From Chamaecrista fasciculata (lineage: Eukaryota > Streptophyta > Magnoliopsida > Fabales > Fabaceae): a DNA stretch of 64,000 nucleotides. The position numbers were made by a program, and so were the translations under genes. Shown piece by piece: positions 12,456-25,200 of this stretch (its first letter is position 1; the number at the start of each line of letters is the position of its first letter). The stretch is taken from assembly GCA_003254925.1 (NCBI GenBank), contig QANZ01004638.1, positions 32,143 to 96,142 on the forward strand. Direction: 5' to 3'. The notes beneath the pieces were generated by a model. It saw only the letters and a list, made by a program, of their open reading frames with translations. It made no database searches and was not told the origin of the DNA.

Positions 12456-12540
12456 TCAAACTATAAGATTTTAGCGACTTCCAAATTTGCGATTCGAAGA
12501 ATCAGCTCTCCATACTTGTTGAAACCCCTTTGACATCACT
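12456..12540 (+). pseudogene. NLR NB-ARC fragment, 3' part, with right LINE TSD
   Basis: The right copy of the target duplication (12456-12466) is followed in frame by NYKILATSKFAIRRISSPYLLKPL. This matches the NB-ARC region just after kinase-2 in RPW8-type NLRs (normally ...YKILVTSR...). It continues exactly where the fragment at 3900-4173 stops. After 12533 the similarity ends with a stop, so the rest of the NLR is missing or decayed beyond recognition. Confidence 0.8.
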
Positions 12541-13520
12541 TTTGTGATAAAAAAAATTGTGGATTCATCGTCACAGGTGAAGAAAAGAGGATGGAGTTGG
12601 TTACGTCAGAGAGGAGAGGAGGATTAAAGTGATAACTTTTTTATGGACTAAATTAAATTTTGAAATAACCTTGGGGGTGAAAAGTAAATTTATTCAGTAG
12701 AAAGTAAAGTGAGTTTGATTGATGAGATCGTGAGAAGAGAATAAAGTGAACATGTGTTGTTTTATGGGACTAAATTGTAAATTTTAGGGATTAAATTGTA
12801 ATTTCAAAATAAATTTAAGGATGGAAAATAAATTATTACATCATTTATTTAATTAATTTACTTATTAAACAATTAATAGTTAATTTAATTTTGAAATAAA
12901 GTGATAATTTTTTTTCAAGTACTAAATTGTAATTTTAAAATAAATTTAGGGATTACATAATTTATTTAATTAATTTATTTATTACATAGTTAATTTAAAA
13001 AATAAATAAATTACTAAATCATTTAAAAACAAATATGTTTTAAATGGGTTCATGAATTTGTTTGGGTTGATTATGTTTTTATGGGTCATGACCACCCATT
13101 TGTGACCCAACTCAAAATCAACCCCACCTACCCATTTTGCCACCCATAGTAATTTATCAACTAGATTTCAATTCCAAAATGCCCTTAAAAATATACTAGG
13201 TATGGAAAACCATATTTCATACCTATTTTCAAGAGATAAAGTACAGTGAATTATAAGTTGACATGTTTTAGAGATCCTTCGTCTCGTATCACCCACAATA
13301 TCCGCAATAGCAGTAATCACAACACAACTACAATTGCAATTTGCAGCCTTGAATATGATGATTAATGCTGATAAAAAAAGTCAACCATGACTAAATCTCA
13401 TTGTTGTTAGTATTACCATAACCAAAATGTCATTGAAAAACTATGTGTTTTTTCTCAAAAATATTTGCTTGAAATTATTTTAATCTTATATTTTATTTTT
13501 TTAAAAAAAAAAAATTTACT
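12541..13520. other. AT-rich spacer, nothing recognised
   Basis: AT-rich sequence with locally repeated words such as 'actaaattgtaatttt' (12773-12813 and 12920-12945). No coding region or RNA gene is supported. It may be remnants of old inserted repeats. Confidence 0.45.
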
Positions 13521-13528
13521 ATGATATG

Positions 13529-14516
13529 TAGGGGTGTTTAAAACCGAACCAAACCAATTTGACCAAACCAAACCCTAGGAAGCATGGACACTGACACGGA
13601 CACGGGACACGACACGGACAGGACACAGCGACACGCTAAACTCTCAAAATTACGCGACACGACACGCCATATATTTATATATATAAATAATTAAATATTC
13701 ATAAATTTTAATGAAAAATTTAAAAATTACTAGTTTTATTCATAATATATGTCATATGTATTATTATTTTCTCTTACATGTCATGTTAAAGTAACAAAAA
13801 ATTGATTTATATTTTAAAATTTATGAGTATGTGTCGTATCGGTGTCGTACGGGTGTCGGACACTGACACGTGTCCGACACAGCGACACACCCTTAAAATG
13901 AAGTGTCCATGCTTCTTAGACCAAACCAAAATCGAACTAAACCGATCAAATGAGCGGTTTGGTTTGGTTAAAAATACATTAAAATTGAATGGTTTTGTTC
14001 GATTAACAATTTAGACGTACAATTAACCGAACCGACCGCTAGTATTTAGATATAACTATTTTTATTTATATTGTGTTATATGTGACTACATTTAATTAAA
14101 AAAAAAAGAATTACTTTTTTTTATCGTCATTTGATTTTATCATATTTTTTATTATGTTATCTTATTGAATCATAAATTTTTTTATCTTAACAACGACTAA
14201 TTACTATACTTCGTCATACAATTTTATCCTCTCCAAAATCTAATCTTATTTTATCATTTTTATCTATTCTATAAATTAGACTTACTACTCCAAAACTCTA
14301 TTTTTTTTCTTTCTAATTTTATAATTAATTAATAAAAACAACCAATAAGTTTGTTAACTGCTCAAACCGACCGCCCAAACCGCCTATTTATTGGTTTGGT
14401 TTGGTTTAGATAAAACAAAATATTTTTAAACGCTTGGTTAAGAATTACATCAAACCGATATGAGCGGTTCGGTTAAAAATCTTTTTCATAGCCACTCAAC
14501 CCAACCAACACCCCTA
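13529..14516. mobile_element. hAT-type element with AACCG-rich arms
   Basis: The ends are TAGGGGTGTTTAAAACCGAA on the left and, on the right, caccaacacccctaat-type sequence whose reverse complement is TAGGGGTGTTGG. It is flanked by a perfect 8 bp duplication, atgatatg, at 13521-13528 and 14517-14524. An 8 bp duplication plus short inverted ends marks the hAT superfamily. Both arms are made of iterated aaccg / ggtttggtt words in opposite orientation. No transposase is encoded, so it is non-autonomous. A second hAT element is inserted at 13575-13919. Confidence 0.8.
13575..13919. mobile_element. Nested hAT MITE with ACACGG-rich arms
   Basis: This 345 bp element has terminal inverted repeats CTAGGAAGCATGGACAC (left) and, read from the right end inward, CTAAGAAGCATGGACAC, 16 of 17 matching. 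An 8 bp duplication accaaacc flanks it at 13567-13574 and 13920-13927. The arms are iterations of 'gacacgg' and 'gtgtcgg' words, with an AT-rich middle. It is non-coding and inserted within another hAT element. The small ORF at 13802-14014 spans its right end and is not a gene. Confidence 0.85.
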
Positions 14517-14524
14517 ATGATATG

Positions 14525-14880
14525 TTTTGATTGAGCATCAGAGTTTCGAAAAATCATGTTTTTAAAATCTCGTACGTCAGTCTCAAATAATTTTTTTCAT
14601 TAACCTTATTATAAAAGTATCAAAGACCTTATAATCAAAGGTATGTTACTCTTGGATAAAAAAAAAAGGTATGTTACTCATTCTCTTATAAAATTAAAAT
14701 TCAATTCTTAAAGAGTCTATTCTGACTTAGCATCAGAGTCAATTCATAAGAATCCATTTCAGTGAATTGTTCTTGCAATTTTCTTCAAGATATCATTAAC
14801 TCTTTCTATATAAGGTTAGTTTAAGGACTAAACAAGTCATGATATTGTGATTACCTTCAATAACACTTGGGTTCTCCATG
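14525..14880. other. Spacer, nothing recognised
   Basis: AT-rich sequence between the hAT element and the F-box pseudogene. No coding or structural signal was seen. Confidence 0.4.
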
Positions 14881-14889
14881 ATCACTCAA

Positions 14890-16503
14890 TCAAAAGTTGA
14901 GATTCAGGCGAGATCCATTTGTATAATGATAATATCCGAGATATTTGACACTTATGGTATGCAGATTGGTGGCATTCTCCAGAATGTATTTTGCAAATAG
15001 CAGCTGCCACTCTTTAACTCCAAATGCTGTCATATGGCATTTTGTTAAGCTTGATGGAACAAGAATGTCAGCTCCAACAAAATGTTCCTCCATCTCATCA
15101 TCACCGATACTTGTCACCACCTGAAATCAAGAATAAGAATATTAGACTATTTTCGCTAAATAGATGCATGAGAAAAAAAAATAAAGGAGGAAAAGTATTT
15201 TATTAAAAAAATTAATCAAATGGGTTCTTATGTAAAATTTTAGAGAAACTTTTTAAAAATACAGAAAAATTATGACCAAATGTACCCTTTTAGCATGTTT
15301 CATGTAGGTTCAATTTCTAGGTCATTTGAAAAAATAATTGAATATATATATATATATAAGATATATAAGTATATGTTTTGAAAGAAGAAAAAATTATTAA
15401 ATTGTCGACTATACTAAAAAAAAAAAAAAGCAATGTTAATCAAGAACTTCATGAATGACAAGAATTTGACGCTTGGGGGAGTTCTTAAGAATTTCTGAAA
15501 AAATCTTCCACTGAGAGGAAAGAGGACCCAGTTCTATGTGAACCAAATTCGGTAATGGTGGAACAACATAACTATCACTGGAGTTCTGCAAAAGAAATAA
15601 AAAATAGTGTGAGATCATATATATATATATATATGAGGCTTTGCGTGCCCGTTATGTATGTAAAATAAATGAGGGACTAAATCGTTAACACAGTAAAAAA
15701 GAAGGGATCAAATAATAATTTTCCTCTTATTATTAATTTTTTACTATAATTTTAAAATGTGGACGACCAGAAAGAGGTGGAGCCATATAATATAAGATAT
15801 ATATAGCAAGGTATGCAGAAGTGATGAGCCATTTGAAGTAGTATCCGAGGGATTTCAAAATTGACGTCCGCTCAAATCAACTTTGGTAAATTTCTAAGGC
15901 AGCCCTCATTCATTTCCAAAGATGATAAAAAAGAACATCTGCTCCAAAAGTGGAGACCCATAAAGAAGCTTAACTACAAACTCTCTGTGTGGAAGTTGAA
16001 CATATAGCAACTGAAGAATCTTGAGAGAAGGCAAATGAAAATTGCCAGAAAAATTATCGATAAACATATTCGTCCCATTCATACCACTCAACTTTAGTAC
16101 ATACAACAAGTGTGTGGCAAGTTAAAATGGAAGATGGCATGCACAAAGATCGATCAAATCAAAAACTTGTGATTTGCAGATGCTCAACTTGGTGAGCTAT
16201 AGCGTAGTTTATCCATAATTTGAGAATATTATTACGAACGCAATTAGACCAACACTCAAGCTCAAAACTGTTGATAGGGTGATTAAAATCTCGATGTAAT
16301 ACAAATGAGAACACATGCTCAACGAAATCCCTATATATTGTTCTTCATTTTGCCTGTAGGGAAGGGTTGTCATATAACGAAACACTGGCTTCCATCTTTT
16401 TGATAAAGTGGTTGTGGCAACACATTCCTAGTGGAAGGAAAGATAGAATGTGTGTAAGCACTGAATCTGGCAAATTACTGATCCTGTCTCTTCTCGGTGC
16501 CAT
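14890..16503 (-). pseudogene. FBD/F-box/LRR protein pseudogene
   Basis: Read on the minus strand from ATG at 16503, the start MAPRRDRISNLPDSVLTH followed by ILSFLPL is a clear F-box, the Skp1-binding part of SCF ubiquitin ligases. A frameshift of about two bases near 16415 follows; the family's SKRWKPVFRY segment continues in another frame (about 16370-16410). LRR_2-type sequence follows in further frames (FHLPSLKILQLLYVQLPHREFV, about 15990-16050; LPNLVHIELGPLSSQW, 15490-15560). It ends in an FBD domain (15120-14900, VPSSLTKCHMTAFG...EWQLLFAKYILENATNLHTI). Splice acceptors are still visible before the last two exons (near 15588 and 15121). A Helitron-like remnant sits in an intron. Frame breaks make it a pseudogene; sequencing error cannot be excluded for single-base events. 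Confidence 0.75.
15638..15811 (-). mobile_element. Helitron-derived remnant
   Basis: The segment from 'aggctttgcgtgcccgtta' to 'ggtggagccatataatata' corresponds to both ends of the Helitron-like element at 41133-41499, with a shortened middle. The CTAG terminus of that element is not preserved here; an AT run (15619-15634) abuts it. It lies in an intron of the F-box pseudogene. Confidence 0.5.
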
Positions 16504-16627
16504 TAATGGATGAGATATGACCAATCAAAAGAGAACAAAAACCCTAACTAAAACAACATTCTAAACAATTAAAAGAAACAACAAGGAATCGTGGATGAGC
16601 AAGCAAATTATTGAAAGAGAACAAAAA

Positions 16628-17000
16628 CCCTAACTAATGTTTCATTTGTGTCAGTTGTGCCTCCATTGTGAAACGTTAGTTTCAATTATACTCCCAATTT
16701 TGACTCAATGCTGATGTGTCAATGTTTTTTACTTGTGTGTCAATTTTTTGTTCTGAATTGAATATGTGACAAGATGACTGGATAAATAAAACATCCCTGA
16801 TTTATTTTTTATCCACCATGGCATTTCCTACGTGGATTTACATTCTCTAAACCAAAAAATTACTACCCTAAAATTATTACCCTAAAAATTACTAACCAAA
16901 AAATTACATTGAGTCAAAATTGGGGGCATAATTGAAACTAACGTTTCACATTGGGGGCACAACTGACACAAATGAAACGTTAGGGGCACGAAAGGGTCTT
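16628..17000. mobile_element. Foldback element (GTTTCATTTGTGTCAG arms)
   Basis: The left arm (16636-16712) reads tgtttcatttgtgtcagttg and continues to caattttgactcaatg. The right arm (about 16910-16998) is its inverted copy, starting cattgagtcaaaattggggg and ending in ctgacacaaatgaaacgtta. The arms are about 80 bp and highly similar, around a 195 bp AT-rich loop. There is no coding content. The left end looks slightly shortened relative to the right, so no target duplication could be fixed. Confidence 0.7.
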
Positions 17001-17025
17001 TTGCCTTTTTTTTTTATTTAAGGGT

Positions 17026-17330
17026 AAACGGTTTTCCGTTTTAAATGTATGTCCTAATGTTTAAATTGGTCCTAAATGTTTGAAAAATATTTCATTTTGA
17101 TCTCAACTATTGAAAATGGCTTGTTTTAAGTTCAAACATAACGAGTTTAGAGTTACGTATTGTTTTTGAATAGTACCTTATCTATCCAGTTAGGGTCGTG
17201 AACAAACGAGATCAAATCGGTCATAAAAGTAGACTTCTCATTTCATGGTCAAATAAGCAAAATTGATCATATCTCTCTCGATCGTTTCAAATTCGAATGC
17301 GACGAATTCAGAGTTACGAATTTCTCTTAA
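17026..17330. repeat. Copy of the 'tctctcgtttcaaattcgaatg' repeat family
   Basis: This copy has 'ggtcctaaatgtttgaaaaa' followed by 'tgatcatatctctctcgat' and 'tttcaaattcgaatgcgacg'. The same sentence-like order occurs near 48.4, 48.9, 57.9 and 60.2 kb. It appears truncated here, with no right-hand inverted end. Confidence 0.55.
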
Positions 17331-17451
17331 GAACGTGGACCAACGTGGACATTTGACCAATAATAAATATTGGCACACTAGTATTTGCCACAATGGATCT
17401 GTATGTGCCACAAATAAGGAAGATTCAGATTTCAGAGGGTCATCTACCTAA

Positions 17452-18000
17452 TTTTTTTTTTCTTATTAACTGTAAAGCATAGCATACTTATTACTACTTA
17501 CTACACATCTCTTCATATTAACTATTTTTGATATTACATAAGATTTACATTGATAATAAGTTAATAACCGCGTTCCCATTGTCAGCTTGTGGATTACCAC
17601 ACCCATTAAGCAAAGAGATACGAAGGAGAAACTGGAGTATAATTCTATTATTTAAAAAAAAAAATCATGAACTATCGTTAACTAAAAGATACAGGGCGCA
17701 GATTTCAACTAAAAAAAAGAAATATATTCATAGGGCTACAATTGAAATTAAGAGATACAATGTTGAATTTGGAAAATGAAAGCATCCTACTATCCATTCA
17801 TTCATGAAATGATGTAGGCGACGACACACCCAAATTTTTCTTCTGACATGGTTTCCACGTATCAACTGGTATTGAAATCATTAAATTTGGACAAACTACT
17901 GATATATTAATATTGTAGTATATGAAACTTCATTCAAATTTAACAAAATGCTACATCTACCAAAGTGATTGAGCTTGACATCCATTCAGACCCCCGTTGT
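17452..18000. other. Spacer downstream of the EAF1-type gene
   Basis: AT-rich sequence with A-runs and no convincing gene. It lies beyond the 3' side of the minus-strand EAF1-type gene, whose 3' UTR may reach to about 18.0 kb; the polyadenylation point cannot be fixed. Confidence 0.4.
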
Positions 18001-19245
18001 AATTAAAAATAAACTATGTAGTAAAATGAGCAACAATTTAGCTCATTACCATATGGATTACAGTTTTTGACAAAAACTTCAGACATCAGAACATTGCACA
18101 ACCAGAAGACATTCTCTACCTAAGGAGAGATGAAAACTATGCAAGTTAAATTTTGAAGTCACCTAAAGAAAAGAACCGAGTCGAAAAGCCTTACCAAATC
18201 CAGCAACCCTCCTCCGGTCATAATAAAGATTCGAAACATCAAAACCTGCTCAGAACAAGCATTTTGAATTGACATTTCAAAAATTGCTCCTTGTACATGT
18301 TAGAATGCAAGGATTAGCTATGAAGATTTGTTGCATTTCAGAAACTGAAATTAAGTACAAGAGTCAAAGTATAGATATTTGTACTTGCGCAAGATGATTA
18401 ATGACAGCATTGGAGGAGCATACACCAAAAATTTGTATTCACAATACTTTCAATTGGATTTTGCCCAGAAAAATGATAGCTATCCCATTTATCTAAAAGG
18501 GTAAATAATACATTCACTAATCTAATAGGGCAAAAAGGAATAGTATTATGTTCCTCTGCATATGGGCAGGAAGAACATGACAGAGAAAACAACTACATCA
18601 AAAAGAAGAGACGACCCTGTACAAATACCTCTATATTCGTCTCTTCCCAAAAAAAAAGAGGGATCGGGGAATAACCCTCTAAATACAGTGGTAATATACA
18701 AGATTAGTAGAAAAAAGAATAAAACAAGCAATGCCTGCCAATATAAGTTCTGCGAACTTTTTAACAGGACCTGCAGAAAACAGTGGATTTCTGTTGCCCT
18801 CAAGGGATGACCAGCTTCATCTGCACAAAACCATCTAACGAAATGAAGTCCTTCTAGCTTATAAAAAGAAAAGAAAATAATACCTACATAAGATGAAGCA
18901 GAAGGCTAGAAAACCATTAAAAGGAAAAGTTATTCTTCAAATGATATTGTTATCCTTTTTTTTTTAAGGAAATTTTTTTTTATATGCATCAAAACCAAGT
19001 TCAGAATCCCTATATGATATTAGCTCAACGACAAATGTTGCATATTCTTCATGACACAACAAATGACCCAACTCCAAGCCCTCCCAAAACAACAAATTCC
19101 TGTTGTTCAATACTCTAATAACATATTTATAAATAAGACCAGAGGTAGAAATTTAAATACCTGTACATTGCTGAAAAAAGGGCATACAGACTCCATTCCT
19201 GACAGAACCGACTACTCTCGGGCCAGCTCCAGCCATCAGAATGCA
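18000..19245 (-). other. Probable 3' UTR / downstream region of EAF1-like gene
   Basis: No conserved protein is encoded on either strand. Its position directly after the EAF1-like stop codon suggests 3' UTR, perhaps with an intron, but I cannot place splice sites or the cleavage site with certainty. Confidence 0.35.
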
Positions 19246-22200
19246 TCATTCCACTCTGGAATTAGGGGGACGGATAAACAAATTACTCTGCCCTGGTTGG
19301 GCTTGCTGCTGAGACTGATGTTGCAAGGCCACTTGTTTGGGTGAATGCTTCTCTTGCTCTTGCTGCTTTTGTTGCATCTGCTCTTGTGGCTTATATGGCT
19401 GTTGGCATAGGATGGACTGTGATGAAGACTGTTGCAGAGGTGGCAGTGGCTGCTGTGGCCACAGTGCGCCAGATTTATGTGCATGAGAAGGCAAGTTAAC
19501 TGATGACTGTCTGCACAGACCTTGACTGGTTGGTGGCAAATGCTCTTTTGCAGCAGAATTTCCAGCAGTTGCACCCCCCAAGGAGCCCACTTGTGTGGCT
19601 GAATTGGGCATATGGGAATCAGATGTTGCCTCTGATGTTTTCCACTGAGAGGAAGCAGCAGGAACAACAGACACCTTATTAGCTGAATCAATGCTACCCT
19701 GAGTCATAGCAGAGCTCGTACTCACCTCAGAAGTATTATTTGCAGGCTGCTGATCAACTGGAGCTGGATCAGATTGAGACTTTTTTGGTGACTCAGAATG
19801 CACCCCACGATTCTGCTGTAACATTCTTTGGACATTTGACTGAGTTTGATTAATTTGCTTAGACTGAGGATGAGACTGAAGCTGCATCTGGTGATGGTTA
19901 GAAGTCATGACAGATGGTTGTGAAGGTGGCAATACATGCCCTGATGGAAGCGTTGAAATCTGTCCTTGAGCACTATTATCAGGAGATACTATTTGCTTAG
20001 ACTGAGGAAGAGACGCAGTGGTTGTTGCTACAGAATGCAACTTTTGCTGCAACTGGGAATGGTTTGAAGAATGGGCAGAAGGCAACGGCTTTGATGGTTG
20101 ATTTGAACTCACACCAGATTCAGAGTACGAGTTTTGTCCTTGCATTATGTTCATTACGGGGTCCCCTTTGTCTGCATTTTGGCTTCCTTGGGGCATAGAG
20201 AGTCCATTTAGGTGAGAAGGATCCACAGTGATGTTCTGATGAGCCAACATATTTCCTCTTCCTACACCCTTCAGAAGTTTAGCCTGTTGTTGAGACTGTG
20301 CAAGCTGCCGCTGATTAGGATGCTGTCTGCCAGGTTGTTGATATTGCTGCTGCTGCTGTGGCTGTCGTTGCCGTTGTTGTTGTTTTACTGCTTGATTAGT
20401 CAACCCACTAGCTCCAGGATTCCTGCTGAACCCATGTTGTGGCAGGTGATGCTTCGGCTGCTGTTGCTGAGATGATGTTACAGGGGAAACAGATACTTGT
20501 TGAGATGAATTTTGCGATTGTATCTGAGAACTATTTTGTTGAGGTGACGAGATGGGAAGTTGGGACTGTGGCTGGACATGTGGTATCAATGTATTTGACG
20601 CCGCAAACTGTTGCTGTTGCTGCAGATACCGTTGTTGTTGCTGCATCTGCCTTTCCTTTGCTATTCTTGCTAAGGCTTGCTGCTGTGAATTAGTGGCATG
20701 ATTTGTACCCTGAAGATGAGGATGCGGACTGCTGAGATGGGATTGTTGCTGTGATATCTGATGTGGCTGCTGAGCATGTCCTGGGTATGGCTGGACAGGT
20801 GGCGGAGTTGTCTGATTATTGAAGGCTGAACTTAACCCATTGAAAGCTGGGATACCCGGACTGTTCCCTTGGGAGACCTGCATCTGAATCTCTGGAACCA
20901 TCATTTGCCTTTGATGTTCTGGATTATGGCCAGGCTAATGAAAATGGCGGAAAAATCAGTAGAAATGAAACGGGATCATTATATATGCTTATAAAACTAA
21001 TGAAACAAACAAAAAAAAGAAAACATAGAAGACTACCTATAAACTGATCAAATAAACTCCAAAGAGCCATTGAAGACTTGATTTTAAAAAAAAAAAAAAA
21101 CTAAAAACTAAAATGTAAAAATGCTGCGTTGGATGGGTAAGAAGTTTCAAAGCCATATATGAAAATACCAAGCAAATTGTATGTAGAATCGATTAAACTA
21201 TAAATGATGGAATAAGAATACTTCTCACCCTCATCATGTTTAAAGCTTCACGAGGTCTCAGCATTGAGTTGCCTTGTCCACTACCAACTCCTGAGTGCAT
21301 ATTTACAGGGCTTGGCATCCCCACCATAGTAGAGGAAAGCATATTCCCAGAGTTCAGCACAGACGATGGCCCAATACCTTGAAGCCCTGGCCTTGACATT
21401 CCCATGCTTCTATTTATCCCACACATCATTCCCACACCATTTCCACCCTGCAGCATACGAACACCACGATCACTTCCTGGAAGAGTTCCAGGAATACCAA
21501 TGCTAGATTGCTGAAGGTTTCTGCCAGATATCATTTGACTATATTGCATTCTCTGCTGCTCATCAACAGATAAAGAAGTTCTTGAAACCCCAAATCTGAC
21601 ATCCCTGACAATACAAGTATACAGAAAATATTAGGAAATTACAAATAAAATGCAAATTTTAATCGCAATGAAAACTATCATCCATATAAAGTATATACCT
21701 GGCAGAGGCAGGCACTGAACCAGATGGTGATGGCAGGCTATTTCCAAGTACCATACCAGAAGACCCTGGAAATGAGGAATTTGCCCCTGATGGAGGGAGT
21801 ATTGATGGCAAAGATCCTTGACTTGCCAGACCACCAGCATGAGGACTTTGGTACCCAAGGGAAACAGCATCTGGAGTTGGTGCATTTGTATCACAAAGAT
21901 CAAGGGGCCTTCATCCAGAAACAAACATAATAAAAATGATTGCACCAAATAAAATATGGATGTGAGCCTAAAATGTGACTAACAAGGTAAGACTGTCCAG
22001 TTCAATGAAAACAATAGGATATAAATTATAACCCAGAAAAATATATTAAAATAGAACTTACGTTAAAAGACGTCCATTCAGGTTGTTTGGGCAGACTTGG
22101 GTAAGAGCAATTACATGTGAATTATGGACGGGTACTATTTGTTTTAAATCCTGAATTTCATTCTGCAACATATCAAAGAATTTCAAATCAGAATAAGTTT

Positions 22201-25200
22201 CATAATAACTAAAGAGGATAAAGGGAGAACTTGCTTTACATGCACGCCCACTCCAACATTTATAAAAAGTCAAACCTTTCAGCAGTTATTTGATGTTTCT
22301 CAGATCAGTATAATAAACAACAATTAATGACAATATCATGAGGGAACTCGACCTAACTCTTTGTTAAGTTATCATATATTTCAAATCATATCCCATAATA
22401 AAATTAATGAAAGTAAGACAAGCAATTCTCAAATTCAGAAGGCAACAAAGTCACCAAATCATACGTGCATCAAACAAACACTGTAGTCCAACAATAAGGA
22501 ATCAGCAATCAACAAAGTGTGCTCTACTATCTCAAGAATGCATACAACCATAGCAATATCATAAAAAGAAGCACCAAACTTTGTGGATGAGGAAGGCTCC
22601 CTATTTTAGGTGAATCTTTGTCTCTAAAGATGCTCTGGGACAAGTTCATGCCTTCCATTTCGTCTTTTGTTCAAGGCTTTTATAAAGAGGAATTCTATCT
22701 CAACTATATAGACATTGGATTGACTTATTGTGTGTTTGAATTGCATGGTCTATGGTATATCTATTGTACTTATTTTCTAAGGCTTCTATAGGAGGATATC
22801 ATGTACACTCCTCCACTGTAATTAGTGTCTCAATAATTTTTTCCAGATAAAAAAGCTCTTACCCAGTAATAGGCCGAGTTAAACCTAAAAATTGAAAGAA
22901 AAAGAAAACATATTGCTTGGAACGATGTTACAGTTATGGAAATTATAAAAAATCACCACCAATATAGTATGTTACTTTTGAAACTCCACACATCAGAACC
23001 TGATTCCTGCGGTAATATTGCTTCTGCCCAATTTTAATAATGTTCTCAAAATGAGACTTAAGAGTATCCTCCTCCATTGGTCCTTGCAAACGTTGAAATA
23101 ACTGTCTGGCACTACCCTGTAAAGGATACAAGTCATCAAAACCCCAAATATTGGTCAATTACATGATTCTAAACCAACGAAAATAGTAATACATAATGAA
23201 ACTCAACAAAGAATTCCTGCCTTTGGAATTCCAGGTAATGTAGACGGATAAGACTGAGAAGAACCAGAATCCTCAGCACTATCTGCACCATCCCCAGCAC
23301 TTCTATCCATTAAGATCTTATGTCGATCCTTGCATTCTTTTGGCTTCCGAAAGATACACTGGAAATGTTGCATAATTTTGTGCAACCATATAAAACCAAT
23401 TATATTCCAAACAAATGTTTCAAAATAGAAGATTTCAGCAGCTAAAGCTTCAAAATGAACACAGGACCACAGTAAAAGGTATGACTAGTTTCAACATCGT
23501 TACTGCATTTGATGTCACATTGAACCCAAAGTTTATACGGACAGGCAGACAGCTATGCTACGGTGCTGGATGAGCAATAATAGGTAAAACTCTTTAAAGA
23601 AACATAATTTTCCACTAGTACTCGAATAAGTAAATAAACCACAAAAACAAAGCTATTTGGGATACAGCAAAAGATGATGCAAAATTGCTTAATTATAACA
23701 AAAGACAACACATCTAGGAAATTCATCTTATTTTAACCAGTATTCTTAAGATACCAAGAGGTTGCTTCTTTACTTAATATAATAAGTCCCGCAACCTTAG
23801 CATCCTCTAGGATACAAATGAAAAAAAGTGCATTGCTACCTTAAATTGGAGAGTGCTATTGATCGCATCGCTCACAAGCTCCCAGTTTGGACCCATATCA
23901 TGTACCAGGACAACAAGGGCCTGCAAAATGGAGAAGAATATAAGTAAACCTTTGAAGTACGTGGGCATGATAGAAGCTAGAAATCCTTTCACCAACTACA
24001 TGTAAAGGCCCTAAAAAAAGGATAGAACATGAGATCTAAAAAACCTGGTCTTCAAATAGTGACCAAGGACTTCCAGAACCTGGCTGCCCAGCAGATATCT
24101 ACGAAAAAATAACAGACATGTTAAACATAAATCAGCAAAGTCAAAAGAAGACAATTTGCTAGCACATGATCATCTGAGTTCACGCCAAAACTACCTTCAA
24201 TGACTTAACTTTCCGGCCTCTATCTCGACCACTAATGATTTTAATGAATTTACTTGGATTACTCATCTGTGAAGCAGCTGGGGAAGGAATAGAACCATTC
24301 ATTGTAGAAACATCAAAAGTATTATCAAGTGAAAGCTTCATTGTCTTTGGCTTCTTTGCTATATGTTGCGCATACAAACCTTCAGAATAAGACAGTTCAA
24401 TGAGAAAAGCATGAAGAACATAGGCAACTAATCATGATGAAACAATTTTTCACAAAAACAAGATGGCAAATTGTTTTACCACTGCCTCCATTAGGTTCAA
24501 AATGATGACTATCTAGTCTCTTCTTGGGATGATCCCTCTGCATTATGAAGACCACACATTACTAATATAGTAAAAATTATCAACTCTGAAAAGTAAAGAA
24601 CAGGTTAAAAGAAAGACAATTATTAAAGCAATATTAAGAAACACATACAGAGAAGCCAGGTATCATGACTGGTTACACTGAGGTACTTACATGCATAATC
24701 TTCTACCAAATTCCCTACTGCTAAAACAAAGAATAGAACTTAACAACTCTCAAGTCCAAAGTCATTCCTATTAGACTTGACTACTTCAGCAGAGTTTAAT
24801 CCACTCACCCAAGAGTTATGGAAAAACAATAAAAATACAAAGGAGTCCTTGAAAGATATACTAGTTGATAAATGAATCCCTGAAAGCCTTGTTATTTGAT
24901 ACAGGCCCCACTACCAAGTGCATTCTTACTTATGCTAGGAGGCCCAAAGATTATAAGCTCACTCACTATCATTACCATTTCTCAGCTAGGATACGTTAGT
25001 TAGGTGTCACGTTTCTGATTTCTTTTTTAATATTTCCATTTTATGTTATTAAGGAAGTAGTGGGATCAGTCATATAGGCCATGTTGTAGGTAGTCAGCAG
25101 TTCCATAAGTGACTACCACCATTGCTTAGAGTTTCCTTATTTTTAGGAGTAGTTGGGTAGCAAAGGTATTATAAATACACCCTGCCTTGTTATGTTATGC

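Noticed and set aside
19051..20693. Plus-strand and alternate-frame ORFs over the last EAF1 exon
   Set aside because: They are shadows of the CAG-rich coding strand.
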